DNA from: Monodelphis domestica
Taxonomy: Eukaryota > Chordata > Mammalia > Didelphimorphia > Didelphidae
Length of the DNA stretch: 64,000 nucleotides
Direction of reading: 5' to 3'
Assembly (NCBI RefSeq): GCF_027887165.1
Contig: NC_077228.1
Span: forward strand, 212,401,635 to 212,465,634
Numbering within the stretch: position 1 is the stretch's first letter; every line of letters begins with the position of its first letter. This document shows positions 12,074-24,300 of the stretch, one piece after another. Both the position numbers and the translations under genes were made by a program. Below the pieces are notes generated by a model that ran no database searches, was not told the origin of the DNA, and worked only from the letters and a program-made list of their open reading frames with translations.

Positions 12074-12258
12074 GAGGCAGCTAGGTGGCTCAGTGGATAG
12101 AGAACCAGGTCTAGAGACAGGAGGTTTCTCACCTCAGCTACTTCCAACCCTGAGCAAGTCACTTAATGCCATTTGCCTAGTCCTTTCCTCTTCTCTGTCT
12201 TGGAACCAGTACACAGTATTGATGCTAAGAAAAAAGATAAAGGTTAAAAAAAAAAGCA
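12074..12258 (+). repeat. tRNA-derived marsupial SINE
   Basis: GGCAGCTAGGTGGCTCAGTGG head, oligo-A tail ending near 12256. Confidence 0.88.
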
Positions 12259-14904
12259 AAGGAGTAAGATGTCTGTTTCAATAGCTATTCTGGAGACAGT
12301 GCTGGACCATGTGTCCCAATGGTTCCTCTGGAACAGGTCTGGACAGCTGGGAACTGGTCCTATACAGGCAAGTCAGAACTCCTCAAGGAAGATGTTCAAT
12401 TAACTTTTTCCCTGTGGCAGTGGTATCTTTGTGGAGAGGAGCTCAGGGTGGAGAAAGATATAATTTTTTTGTCATCAGCACCCCCTGTCCCTTCCTGTCA
12501 GGCTTCCTGAAACCCTGACTGGGCGTCTATTTCCCTCAGTTGGCCACTTGGTTCCCCATTGCTGCAGGATTTTTCTTCTCAACTGCTGCTGGAAGAAACC
12601 TTGGCTAAATCCCACTCCCTCAGCAGTGCCAAGAATACTTGGCCTTTTCCTTGGCCTCCACTTTTCCCTAGTTATTATTCTAGCCTATTGGAAAACAACT
12701 TCATTGCTTTGGAGAAAAATGGAACCAAAAGAGAGATACTTACGGTTATGTTTAAAAGGGTGTGTTTGGGGTGGTATGGGGGTGGGGGGTTCCTTCATTT
12801 TTTGGAGCTCAGGGAATCCTTTCCTCATTAGAGCTCATAGCCAAGAGATTTGCTCCCAGGCTAGGATTCCTCTGTGTCTGTGTTGCCTGAGAGTGTTACT
12901 TCAAGGCCTGAACAAACTACCACTATGCAGGCACTTGAATCTACCATGTCCAGACTGTTCCCCAGGGCCCTTCCTTCTCTCCCCCAGTGCCAATCATCCT
13001 TGCTTGAAAGTGAAGCCCTTAAGTTCCACTGCCAATAGAGATAACCAGGGCTTGCAGTTATCTTCCCAAACTGATGGGGGAGAATGGTGCCCAGGGTGGG
13101 GCACCCAAGATAAGAAAGTCACCCTGGCGGTAAACCAGGAAAGGTTGGTTTCTCTCACAAACCTGTACCCTTAAGGCATTTGGGGATGGGGGTGGGGGAG
13201 GCTGTATAGTATTCTTATTGCTTGAATGAGAGGAAGAGTAGCAGGTACCAAAAGAAAGTTGGCTTCCTGGTGAGCTTGCTTGGTGAGTTGCCAGCCATTG
13301 AGCCCAAGGTAGGAGTCTCCCTGATTGGGGGAGTGAAAGGATAGGCTCTGTTGCAATCAGATCGGTTGTTCCATTGCAGATTTTCTACTTGGAACTGCTA
13401 ACCACTACTGAGCTCTCCTAAAAGAGAAGCTTAAACTAACTTGTAAACCAAGCACACATTCTTTTAGGGGCTGTCTGCCTGCCCCAGTGCATCCCAACCA
13501 AGGTCTGCAGAGGTTGAGGTCATGAGGAACCATCCCCATCTGAAAGCAGTGCTCCACACTTTTTACCTTTTCCCAGGCCAGCACTCAAAATGTTAACCAA
13601 AAAGGGGAGAGTTGAAGTTGAAGCCATCAGTGGGAATATAAGATTATGATCTGGAGTGTCCCTGTAGCACTGATCCTCAGCAAACTTGGGCAGTCCCGTC
13701 TGCTCTCCCTTTCTAAAGGGCACCTTGTCACACTCCCAGCCACCTTTCTCATGAGGACAGAGAAGCGTTCCCGCCCAGCCTTACCCCAGGAGAGTCCCCA
13801 GCTCTTGCCAGGCTCCCTTCCGACGTCTTTCTCTTTACCTCATCCTGCCCTTCTTTGGCTCCTCTCTTCCAGCTCCACTTCCCTCAAATCCACTCTGAAG
13901 AGCCCTTCTCTGCCACTGACAACCAGCTGCTGTCTCTGCCTCAGCTTTTTTGTTGTTGGTTGTCCAGGAGATGTGAAGTTTCAGATTACAGGGGAAGGGG
14001 GAGGGAAGGAGGCAGAGCCAGCTGGTGGTGGCTACTCCCCCAGCGCAGGCATCTCACACTTGCTGGGAACTTGTTTTATAGCTTGGGAAAAATAATTTGG
14101 ATTTTTCATTTCATTTACTTGGATCTACAGCACATCTAGGGAAGAGGTGGGGCACAGGAAAGAAAAGGGGAAAAAAAACTCCCTCTCCTCTCCTTCCCTA
14201 TTTCCCATGCCCATTTTGTGGTGAGCTTTTCTGGGGACTGGCTGGGCCTGCCCATTTCGGGATGTTGACTTAAACTACTTTGCTCTGATTAGATCAAGGC
14301 AGTTCCTAGAATTCTCTAGTGAAAGACAACCCAAGGGATTTCACCCAAGACTGGGGGGTGGGGAAAGCAGTGAGCCTAAGACAGCAGGCACAACCTAGGG
14401 GATACAGTTTACCTCCTTTCTCCAAACTTACTCCCCTCCCTTTCAAGTTATTCTTTTGGGTAAAAGGGTTGGGAGTAGGCAGATAGCTTGGACCACCCAG
14501 GCTGAATCTGTTTTCTTGTCTCTCCAAAGCAATTTAGGCCTCACAGATCCCTGGGAAAGACCTTTTTTTTTTTTCCCCCAGCCCTTCTTATCACTCAGGA
14601 TTAAAATCTGGATTATATAACTTTCATGTTTTCATCCAACTTTAAGATTATTCATATAGGTAGAGGTATATCATCAGTTCAACAGGTCTCTTCTATAGGA
14701 GAGAAATGGGCATTTTCCTTGGAAATTTGACTGGAGGCAGCAGCTTGACATAGTGTGTAACCATTATAGTATAGGGAATAGTGACCAGGGGTGTCCTTTT
14801 TATTTGCTTTTATCAGAGCAGGCCTAGAATCCTTAGTGGCTTCTTCAGACTATCGGTGACCTCTCCCTATCCCCAGCCTTGAAAGACAAGGACAGGAAAA
14901 ATAG

Positions 14905-15105
14905 GGGGGCAGCTGGGTGGCTCAGTAGATTTGAGAACCAGGTCTAGAGATAGGAGGTCCTGGGTTCAAATGTGGCCTCAGACACTTCCTAGCTGTGTGA
15001 CCCTGGGCAAGTCATTTGACCCCCATTGCTTAGCCCCTACCACTCTTATGAATTGGAACCAATTGGTTCCAAGACAGAAGGTAAGGGTTAAAAAACAAAA
15101 CAAAA
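14905..15105 (+). repeat. tRNA-derived marsupial SINE
   Basis: GGGGGCAGCTGGGTGGCTCAG head, TGTGACCCTGGGCAAGTCA core, A/AAAC tail. Confidence 0.9.
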
Positions 15106-15849
15106 CAGAAAAATAGGTTAGGTTTTTTTATTTTTTCCAGGGTCTAAATGGACTAAGGAAATGTCCATTGTATCTGATGGGGCCCATTGCCCCACATTCC
15201 TATCTCCCTGTCTTCCTCACCCACCCCCAATCTCAAGGGTGAAGCCTTTTGAACTGAGTGGATGAAGCCTTTTGACATTTGGCTGTCATGCCACAGTGGC
15301 AGGCCAAGCAGTCCCCAGGGCAAAGAGAGGAATTGAACCTGGCTCCACTCTGCCCAGCTGTCAAAGGAGCCCTTTTTCTGAATACAAAACCCCAGTGAGT
15401 CAGAGCTCAGTGGTGATGGGAGTGGTGGAGAGAGCTTTCTTTGTGGTTATACTGCTCAGCTACTAGGAGTCTAGGGAGAACAGCACAGTCACCCCACTGT
15501 CCAGAAAACTCTCACCTGGACAGGGCAGAGACCCAGAGTATACATTGGTATATATAGCTATAGCCTAGCAGCCCTACCCTTTGTTCTTCCTTTGTTTTCA
15601 CCAATATATTGCCTAGAAGCAAAGTGATAACCTAGAACTATGTTCCTAAAACCCAACAAAAGCTATTTTTTAATATCTTTTTTTTCAATGAACAAAAATT
15701 GGTTTTCTCTCCTCATCTTCCCCTGTTGGGATAGAGGAAAGAAGGAGGTAAGGAAAGGAGGGTAGATTACTACATTGGCCATGTCCAAAAAATAAGTTTT
15801 GTTCTTTTCAGAGTCTGTCACCTCTTTGTCAGGAGTAGGTTTCATCATT

Positions 15850-16290
15850 AGTTCTTTCAAATAATGATTGATTATTGCCTTGATCAGAGTTCTGGAATCT
15901 TTTCAAGTTGTTTGTCTTTACAGTATTGTTGTTATTATATAAATTGTTCCCCAGGTTCTGCTCATTTCACTCTGCATCAGTTCTTAATGTCCACAATTCT
16001 CTTAAACTATGTTTTTCCTCATTTCTTATGGCATAACAATATTCTATTGCATTCATATGCCATTAGTTCAGTCATTCTTCTGCTGATGTCCCCTTAGTTT
16101 CTAGTTTTTTGCTATCACAGAAAGAGCTGATCTGTGAATTCTTTTGTCTGTATATGTCCTCTTCCTCTTTCTTTGATCTCCTTGGGATAGAGACCTAAGA
16201 ATGTTATTCTTAGATGAAAGGATATGCACAGTTTGCTAACATTTAGAACAAGCATACTTCAATTCCACTAATAGTATGTTAATGTTCCTC
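15850..16290 (-). repeat. Diverged LINE-1 3' fragment
   Basis: TTCTGCTCATTTCACTCTGC and TTGGGATAGAGACCTAAGAA are degenerate counterparts of the L1 ORF2/3' UTR text at 8.8-9.1 kb, also reversed. Confidence 0.6.
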
Positions 16291-16612
16291 TGTAATTACC
16301 TTTTTTTTTTAAGTTAGGGTGGGCCACTTTTTTTCTAGGCCTCTGCATGTGTCCTGAAGATTGACTCCCCATCCCAAGTTCAGAATCTAAGGATCCTTTG
16401 AGGAAATAGCACCTTAGACCAGGAGCTAAATAAGCCATTATCTATTCCCAATAGGAAAGCCAAGGGATTTAATGTCAAGGCAATAGTCCTTTGGCCTTAG
16501 ATGGTATAAGGTTTTGGAGAGGGAGGCAGTCCAGGGGTGGGGCTAGAACTGCAGAAGACTCCCTGTTTCCTATCCCTAAAGTTTACTTATGTATTTATAA
16601 AGCAACTATTCC

Positions 16613-16880
<268 letters not shown>

Positions 16881-17314
16881 CTGAGTGGAACTTAATAGAG
16901 TGGCATATGCAGACCCTGCCCTAGTGGGGATGACTTCCTAAAAGTGAGCTGTCTGGAATTCAAGCCACTGGACTGAAGCTCTCAGAGCCCACATTCCTGA
17001 AAAATACAGATGGAACAGGTTATCCCTAGACATGTAGCCTTGTTCCATATTTCTGGCAAGCCCCCAAGCTGGGTTATTCTGAGTTCAGCAAGTCTCTGCA
17101 CATTGGCAAAGATACCCACTTTGCTCCCAGCCCTTCCTCCCTGGGCATTCCATTGAAGTGTCTCTTGTATGGTATTTCTTTTTATACATTCTCACATTAG
17201 AGCTATTTGTATGCATATCTTATCTGTCCCACAAAATTATAAGCCCTTGTAAGGCAGGAACACTGACTTATTAATCTTTGTTTCCCTCCCCTTCCCCCAT
17301 AGTAGCTTGTATTT

Positions 17315-17548
17315 TTGTTGTTGTTGAGTCAGTTAGTTGTGACCCCATTTGAAGTTTTCTTGGCAAAGATGTGGTTTGTCATTTCTGTCTCCAGCTCATT
17401 TTATAGATGAAGAAACTGAGGCAAACCAGGTGAAGTGATTTGCCCAGGTTCACATAGCTAGTAAGTGTCTGAGGCCCAATTTTGAACTCAAGAAGAGGAA
17501 GACTCCAGGGCCAGTTTCCTATCCACTAAGTCACCTAGTTGTCCCTAG
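17315..17548 (-). repeat. tRNA-headed SINE with RTE-like tail
   Basis: TTGTTGTTGAGTCAGTTAGTTGTGACCCCATTTG is the reversed RTE-type tail, and the reversed tRNA-like head ends at CACCTAGTTGTCCC. Confidence 0.85.
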
Positions 17549-17713
17549 GAACTTGCATATTCAATACATATTTTTTTGAGTGCATAAATGACCCTTTTAA
17601 AAAAGGTTTCCTATTAGACATCGTATATATCTTTCACAGCATGACACATGGATCACAAATGGTAGCTCAGATCATCCCCCATCCCTCATCCTTAGCTTTG
17701 ATACTCATTCCAG

Positions 17714-17932
17714 GTGCCGCCATGCTGCCATTGCCAAGTACTTTGGGGATGCACCCCCTCCCTGCTTCAAAGGTTGTGACCACTGCAAGAGTCCTGGGGC
17801 TATAAAGAAGCAACTGGATGCCTTGGAGTGCAGCAGCAGCTGGAGTAAGACACAAATCAGATGCTCTCGTGGGAATGACTCTGACTCAGAGCTGTATGAG
17901 GGTGGACGTAGGGGAAATGACGGCTTTGGCAG
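17714..17932 (+). CDS. RECQL5: RECQL5 exon encoding the C-terminal zinc-binding motif
   Basis: The exon opens with the last base of a glycine codon followed by TGC-CGC-CAT. The cysteine corresponds to human C411, and the C-F-K-G-C-D-H-C cluster about 16 residues on supplies the other three zinc ligands. After it come a Trp-containing SSSWSK segment and an acidic stretch. The donor is AG|GTAAGG at 17933. The zinc module stabilises the helicase core and is absent from the short helicase-only isoform. Confidence 0.93.
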
Positions 17933-20900
17933 GTAAGGGGAGCTTGATAGTCCAAAGGTGGTGGAGGGAGGAGGGGACCATCCTAGGAAGCTTTGCTCAT
18001 TTTCCTTGCTATTGGTGGCCCAGTTCAGGGTTCTTCCAGTCCTCTAGTTCCTGGGTCCTACTACTGGCCATACTGAACAGTGCATGCAGCTTCATGTTGC
18101 TCTGGGTATTCTGGGCCTTGGCCTTCAGGGGAACTTGGGGAAACCCTGCCAGATGACTGCAGTGGTTGGTGTGAGGAGGGTGGAGGAAGCAAGCTTGGGA
18201 TTCGAGCTCCTCACTCCCAGCCTGAAATTCAGATACGATGAGGACACAGGAAACAATAGAGCTGAGGGCAGTGATGAAGCCCAAAAGCGAGAATGGAACA
18301 TTTTCTACTGGAATCAGATGAACCTTCGAAAGGTAAAGGGGTGCGGTATGGAAAAGGGTGTCAAATATGTGACTTTTGTCTATCTAAATTATAGTAAAGG
18401 GCACTTCCCTGAAATGAAAGAAAGAGCATTTTTACTATGTACCAAGCAATGGGGATATATATGTAAAAAAGATAATTTCTACCTTCAAGGAGTTTACATT
18501 CTAATAGAAGAAAGGTGGCTAAAGGGGGACTGTTTTGGTTTGGAAAATTACAGGGATAGTGAATGGAACCATAAATAAATAGAATGATGCACTCTTTCTG
18601 AGAGCCATGGTAGTGTTGATTTGATTCTGACCTGTAAGTGGAGGGGGGCCGTGGATGATATCCATGTGGTTAGCAAGATGACTGCCAAGAAGATGGCAAG
18701 GAGAGTCAAGTGAAATGTGGCTGGGGCTTGTGAGATGTGGTGAGCCATCCTGTCAATTAGGACTGTGCTTGTCCTCTCTCCCTTCCAGAATTGAAGGTGT
18801 TAAGTCACTGAGGCCATCACCGTCAGCCTAGCAGAGAAATATCTTGCCCTTTTGATCTCCCTGTTTCTTCTTCGGTTGCTGGGGTAGGAGCTACCCATTG
18901 TGGGCTGAGGGCATAGGAGGGTTTAACGCACTCACTGTGTCTTTCTATAGGGCAAAGAACCCAAGAAAGAGGAGTTCATCCCCCCAGGTGGGTGTAAGAA
19001 TGGCCCCAGAACTGGGTAAGTAGGGAACACAGGGGAGAAGTTGTGCACAAAGAATGCCTCAGGAGTACTGGGAACCAAAGGACTTGGGTCATGAGGCAAT
19101 GAATGGAGAAGAGGTTTCCTCCAGATGCATCCATTCCTTCTCCAGATGATGATTGTCCCCTGAAGGAAGCCTCCAGCAGGAAGATTCCCCGGCTTACTGT
19201 GAAGGTAAGGTATGCCTGCCCTTTTGTCCTCTAACCCTTTCTGGGCTCCTTCTATATAACCATCCTGGGGACCAGTAGCCACTTGCCTGGGGCTGTCTGA
19301 CGCCTCCTTTCCCTGATTCTTGGGTATCAGGCTCGGGAACACTGTTTGAAGATGTTGGAGGAGGCCCTAAATAACAACCTACAAGCAGATTGTGCTACGG
19401 AGAGGTAGGAATCAAGATAAGGAAAAGAAACATCTGTACTATTTCTTTGGTACTTTATATTCAGCCTGTAGGGGGACTGGGCTAGGAAAGCTAGATGCTC
19501 ATCAGTTTTAAGTCTGCTGTATATATGACCTACCCTTGTTCTTTCCCCAGTGGGGCCTTCAGGGTCAGATTCCTTAGTGGCTAATGCATCTACCTCCACT
19601 GAATTGTGAAGTCCCAAGAAAAGTCTCTTTCCCATTTGCACCACTAGAGGGAGGCCTTGGCTAAAGTTGGAAAGATCCAACCCTATGCTCAAAGAAAGGA
19701 AAGGAATAGAGCAGGGGTCCTGACTCCTGGGCTCCTCCCTAGGACCCCTACTATTTATCAGCCCCTGTGGCCTGGACCAGCCACCAGACTCACTTGGCCT
19801 TGTCCAGAACACTTGTTTTGTCCTCTGTCCCTCTCCTACTCTGCCCTGGACTTGACAAAAGGAGATTTCACCAGTAGAGACCAAGTGGATGGCAACTCAG
19901 CAGTGGCTCTCTATGGAGGAAGTTCAGGGACAAGCTGTTAGCCTCTTCTGTACATAGATATAGAGTATGGCTAGGGGCAGAGGGGACACTGTGAAGACCT
20001 CTCCTAGTCACAGAGTTGGGAGCAGGTTGCTGGGGCAGAGAGTGGGGGTTGGGGGGGTGGGGGAGGGTTCCAGCAAGGTTTGTGCAATGAGGGGACTCAG
20101 GAGCTAGCCACAACCTTCCCTGATGTATCCACATACATAGGACTAGCCAGCAAGCCCGTGCTGTGGAGATGGAGTATGAGGCGTTCCGAAGTACCAGGAT
20201 GGCCAATCTGTACAAGGCCAATGTGTTGAAAAAGGTAGGTACTTCAGTGAAAGGAGTGGGCTAGTGGGGAAGGGGAAGAACATCTGATTTGCCTCTGAGT
20301 CTGACTTCTGAGTTACTGACCCCAGGACAGAGGGAACCATTTCTCATGAGGAGGCTTCTTTCCTTAGTTTTTCCCAGTTGGCATCATCTCTTCCTCCTGC
20401 ACCAGAGGTTAGGCAGAGGGCCCATGTAAAACCCTCTCTCCACCAGAGGACATCTTGACAGATCAGTTGGGGGGGGGGGGTTTGCCCCTTTGATTGTAAG
20501 AAGAGGCTTGGATTGGTCTGTGGTATCACAAGAACTCTGCTTTCTTGGCCCCAAGGTGGCAGAAATCCACAAAGCCTCCAGTGATGGAAAGCTTTACCCC
20601 TCTGGGGATGGTGAGGACCCAAACCACAAGACCCAGGCTATGCTACCCGAGGAAGACATCCAACCAGCATCCCAGGTGTATTCAGTGAGTTAGGAGTGGG
20701 GAAGGGAGGACATAGGGTGGGTGCCCTGTCTGGTTTCTATAAGCTTCACAGTGCTGAACCAGAAGCAGGTGTCCATGGGACAACTCAGTATATGCTTTGC
20801 TAACAAAGGAAAAATTTCATCCCTTTCTCTTCTCACATGACCTATTTTCAGTTGAAGTATTCTGAGGTACCTCAGTTATCAGCCTCTGAGCTGCCCCTGT

Positions 20901-23248
20901 CTTCTCCTTGAGGCCTTCTAACCCTAATTCCTTGAGCCCTGCTAAGGAGGAGATTCTATCGCTTCAAGAAGTGCTGCCTCTGCTTTTGAAATAGCATTGT
21001 TCCCATTTGCCCTCCTTGCCTTTCCTCCCCTTTTCTATATTACTTTTTCCTCTCTGAGAAGGGTAAAGATCTGATAGGGCCACAGCCGGTGGGGCCAGTT
21101 AATAGGCTAGATTACAGCCTGATGGTGAGAACCCTCCATCATCTTTTTTTCTATAGTTCAAATCAAAGCGGATGGGAGCTGGCTTCCAGAGAGCCTCTGA
21201 CCCCTTCCAGACAGCAGCTGAACTCTTACAGAAGTCATCTTTGGCTAAAGAGCAAATACCACCTGTTAGACCAGAAGGAAGAGAAAGTCCCAGCCCAAAA
21301 GATACCTTACAGCATGAAAAGACGACTAAAAGATCCCCTGGGGACCACCTTGTCATCAAGTCTCAGGCCAGCAAGAAACAACAGTTGTTGGCCAAGGCAG
21401 CAAAGGACTCTCAGGAGATTACCCGGTTCTTCTCTCAGCAAGCAACAAAGAGTGCTCCCCCACCTGACCCATTGTCCTTGCAAACAGTGGACTCCTGTCC
21501 CTCTCTTGAAGGGACTCAGGAACCCAAGTTAGTCCTGGGAAAGAGTATAATGGAAGAGGACAGAGCCCTAAGGCATTTATCTGCCCTGAGCCAGGCAGAG
21601 ACCACTGGAGGGCTGGAGTTGAGGTGAGGAGCACAACAATAGCACAGGCTGGGATTAGACACTCCAAAATCACTTTAAGAGTAGATTCGATGTCATTTCC
21701 TGATCGGGCATGGAGAGTTGGAGGAAACTGTTCACAGGGACTAAGCTTGAGCTACTTGGGAGTGGGTGGAGTGGGAGAGCAACTCTTACCCAGCCCTAAA
21801 CTAAGGCTGCTAGGGTTTAAGGGGAAATTTATAGAAAGGACTGATACCTAATTTGTCCTCCTCATCTTCCCCACAAAGCAGCAAGGTCAAACCTGAGGTC
21901 CAGCCCATCCTCTCAGAGGGCACCCAGCCAAGGAAACGATCCAGATCCCATCAGGTATCATTTTAGGATGATTAGTCTGTCTTGCCTAAAGACTGGTAGG
22001 GGAAGGGAAAATGGGAGAGAGTGAATTGCTTCTCCATTCTAAGCTAGAAGTCTACTGGAGGGTCTGGAAGGGTCTTTGGTGGATCTGCTACAACTCTAGA
22101 ATTAATTTGAGAGGGACAGCTAGGTTGGTCAGTGGATAGAGAGCCATGCCTAGAGAAGAGAAGTCCTGGGTTCAGATCTGGCCTCCAGTATTTCCTAGCT
22201 ATATGACCCTGGGCAAGTTACTTAACCCCCATTTCCTAGCCCTTACCACTCTTTTGCCTTAGAAGGTAAGGATTTTTTAAAAAAAAGAATAAATTTGAGG
22301 CTTCCAAGCTAGTTGTGCTGCTCTAGAGGAATAAGACAGAGGTTAGCTCAGAGCTAATTCTTAGGTGGTAAAGAAGTGGAACCTGGAGTTGACAGGTGTG
22401 CCATGGTTATGCCCAGGAGGATCCAGAGGACCAAATTCAGAAAAGGGTCCGATCCACATCTAGGCCCTCCATCTTGACACCACCAGAGGCTACGGTCAGC
22501 AGCCTTTCCAAAAAAGAAGTGAGCTTTGATCAGAGCAGAGAAAACCAAAGCCCCAGTCGGTTTCCAGACCCCAGACCAAGGACCCCTCCTGTCTCTCTGA
22601 AGGAAGCTGCAGACATCGTAGTGAAATACCTGACGCCCTTTTACAAGAATGGCAGGTTTGCTTCCAAGGTAGGGTGTATAAGCCCCTTTCTATCCCCCAG
22701 CACCTTATTCATCATTGCCCTTTAACTCTTAAGTGTTGGGGACAAGAGGCACAGGGAGATGGGGAACAGTTAGCCACTAAGTGTAGGGTAGGTAACTTCC
22801 CACTGCTGATAGTTACTATTTATTGTCATCATTGCCAAGAAGACTAAGAGATGCTGTTCTTCCTTGAGGTCTGGCACTCCCTTGTGCCAAGCTAAAAGCA
22901 GGGAGCTGCCTGCAGAGGAGATGCTGCTAAGTGGTTTGGGGAGATGACAAAGTCCATCACCTTTCTTGATGTTTTCCTACTTCCCAGGAATTATTTAAGG
23001 GGTTTGCCCGCCACCTTTCCCACTTGCTGACCCAGAAGACACCTCTATGTGGGAGTGGTGAGTGCCCTGAGCCTTGCTTTGGGAAATTAAGGGAAAGTAC
23101 CTTTTGGGACAGGGACAAGACCTTATACTTCCACCTCTTTTCAGTGAAAGAAGAGGCCCAGAAGCTCATCAAACAATTTTTCCAAAGCCGGGCTAGGTGT
23201 GAAAGTGAAACTGACTGGCAGAACCTGCCTGTTCCAGGTCAGAGATGA
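17714..23248 (+). CDS. RECQL5: RecQ-like DNA helicase 5, C-terminal 559 residues (12 coding exons)
   Basis: Coding exons: 17714-17932, 18233-18332, 18951-18987, 19146-19204, 19331-19404, 20141-20234, 20556-20684, 21157-21623, 21879-21954, 22417-22668, 22988-23057 and 23145-23248 (TGA). All splice junctions are GT/AG and every phase agrees, so the frame is open throughout. RECQL5 is a nuclear 3'-5' helicase that binds RNA polymerase II, limits transcription-linked damage and disrupts RAD51 filaments. In order the window encodes the C-terminal zinc-binding cysteines, the Pol II-interacting region (exons 2-7), a RAD51-binding FQTA motif (exon 8), a low-complexity basic segment, and the SRI domain ending in a PIP-like box. 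The length equals the human remainder (991-residue protein, cut at about 410). The helicase core lies upstream of the window. Its 3' end converges with MYO15B. Not a pseudogene by any sign. Confidence 0.95.
18233..20684 (+). CDS. RECQL5: RECQL5 exons for the internal Pol II-interacting (KIX-like) region
   Basis: Six exons (18233-18332, 18951-18987, 19146-19204, 19331-19404, 20141-20234, 20556-20684) encode a mostly helical, charged segment. Recognisable pieces are KREWN-x-[31 protein letters not shown], and [18 protein letters not shown]. In human this part (about residues 490-620) contacts RNA polymerase II. The exons are small (37-129 bases) and in phase. The introns between them hold no second gene that I can see. 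Confidence 0.92.
21157..21623 (+). CDS. RECQL5: RECQL5 exon with RAD51-interacting FQTA motif
   Basis: This 467-base exon is the longest in the window and encodes a disordered Ser/Lys/Gln-rich region. Near its start is [10 protein letters not shown], equivalent to the human FQTA site whose phenylalanine is needed for RAD51 binding. A [20 protein letters not shown] segment follows and is conserved with the human protein. The overlapping open frames on both strands (21089-21532, 21099-21359) are shadows of this exon. Confidence 0.93.
21879..21954 (+). CDS. RECQL5: RECQL5 exon with tandem NAGNAG acceptor
   Basis: A short exon encoding a basic segment that ends in a K-R-S-R-S-H-Q type sequence. 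The acceptor reads AAGCAG (21876-21881), so splicing after either AG keeps the frame and includes or drops one serine. The start given uses the upstream AG; the alternative start is 21882. Confidence 0.85.
22112..22286 (+). repeat. tRNA-derived marsupial SINE in RECQL5 intron
   Basis: GGACAGCTAGGTTGGTCAGTGG head to an oligo-A tail, between the exons ending at 21954 and starting at 22417. Confidence 0.88.
22417..23248 (+). CDS. RECQL5: RECQL5 exons for SRI domain and PIP-like box
   Basis: Three exons (22417-22668, 22988-23057, 23145-23248) encode the Set2-Rpb1-interacting domain, which binds the phosphorylated Pol II C-terminal domain. Seen: [44 protein letters not shown] broken by exon junctions, then a Q-x-x-I-x-x-F-F sequence matching the PCNA-interacting box, then [10 protein letters not shown] and the stop at 23246-23248. 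Spacing and order match the human C-terminus. Confidence 0.94.
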
Positions 23249-23900
23249 CTGATGCTAGAACGGAGGAGATGCCTGGGACAGCATTGGAGAGTCCACAGTG
23301 AATGCTGAGGCCCTGGGCCCCTTTGTGGCTGATGCCCTGGGAAGCCCCCAGGGACTTTACCTCAGTCCTGTGCCAGGCCACCTTCATGGAGACTGGCTCT
23401 GTGCCAAGGACTCCTGGCTTTGGAGAATTGGGGTGGGAGCAGAATAAGGATGTGAGTCCAGCTACTGTCACTGCTACGAGGGAAGAGCTTCCTCTTCTCT
23501 CAGGGTTCTCAGTATCTGTCTATGTAAGAACCCATCAGGGCTGGGGCCAGAGCTCAGCTCATACCTTCCTACCTATAGAGCTAGATGTCTCATCCCCAAT
23601 TGCTGCTTCCTTATTCTTGATGCTGGGCTTTCTTGGTTGGTTCTGGGGGCAGCCTGGAGAAGAAGGAGGGAATTCAGAGGGTGTACTTTTTAGTGTGGGG
23701 GTGGTACAGCTTCTTGGGGTGCCCACACATATCCTCAAGCCCTCTACCTCCCTCTGCAGCCGTATGCCTCCAACTTTGTTGCCAAGGGTGTATGAGACCC
23801 TGGGACCCCCTCAAAAGCCATCCTTGTCCTGGAACTGCTAGGGCCAGAATGGCCTATTCATGTTTACAGATTGGAATAAAAGGCTTGATTCTGATCAGGC
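23249..23900 (+). other. RECQL5: RECQL5 3' UTR
   Basis: The stop is followed by about 630 bases without coding signature up to a canonical polyadenylation signal. Two overlapping open frames (23302-23841, 23633-23974) lie here but resemble no family. Confidence 0.75.
23875..23880 (+). terminator. RECQL5: RECQL5 polyadenylation signal AATAAA
   Basis: A perfect AATAAA 627 bases after the stop, with T/C-rich sequence downstream. Cleavage is expected near 23895-23905. Confidence 0.8.
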
Positions 23901-23985
23901 TCTGTTCCCCAAACCTCAGGCTGCTCTCCTTGGTTCTCCTCCCCTCTCTTATTCACATCAACAAGACATCTTGATTGTTTAAGGT

Positions 23986-23991
23986 TTTATT
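23986..23991 (-). terminator. MYO15B: MYO15B polyadenylation signal AATAAA (minus strand)
   Basis: TTTATT on the plus strand gives AATAAA on the minus strand, about 310 bases after the MYO15B stop. Cleavage is expected near 23965-23975. It lies only about 105 bp from the RECQL5 signal on the other strand. Confidence 0.75.
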
Positions 23992-24300
23992 TTCTCTGCA
24001 GTGGTGCCCTCCACCCTGGGCCTGGGTAAGGATGAGTGGGATCCTGATGGCATAAAGAGTTAGGCAGGATCTGGCTGCTTAACCTTAACCCTGGGCTGCT
24101 GAATTCCTGCCTGCAGCTCTGCTCCAGTCTTGGAAGAGGCTTTGACATCCTCACAGCTAGGTCACCCATTCAGGAACACTAGGAAGCTTTAGCTCACCAA
24201 GAAGAGATCGATTGAGGAAAGGGATATGGAGGAGGGGGAGGAGAAAACAAGTCTTTGCCTCCCGCCCTACTCCTTTCAACTCAGGATGAACTGAGCCAGG
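23992..24300 (-). other. MYO15B: MYO15B 3' UTR
   Basis: About 310 bases between the stop and the minus-strand AATAAA, with no repeat or second gene recognised. Confidence 0.65.

Noticed and set aside
12548..13174. 208-codon plus-strand frame in the RECQL5 intron
   Set aside because: No family resemblance, no splice partners, low-complexity stretches; likely chance.
13646..14095. 149-codon plus-strand frame
   Set aside because: Ser/Leu/Pro composition from C/T-rich sequence, no recognisable domain.
21089..21532. 147-codon frame overlapping RECQL5
   Set aside because: Shadow frame of the true exon 21157-21623, which is read in another frame.
23302..23841. 179-codon frame after RECQL5 stop
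   Set aside because: Lies in the 3' UTR before the AATAAA and resembles nothing.
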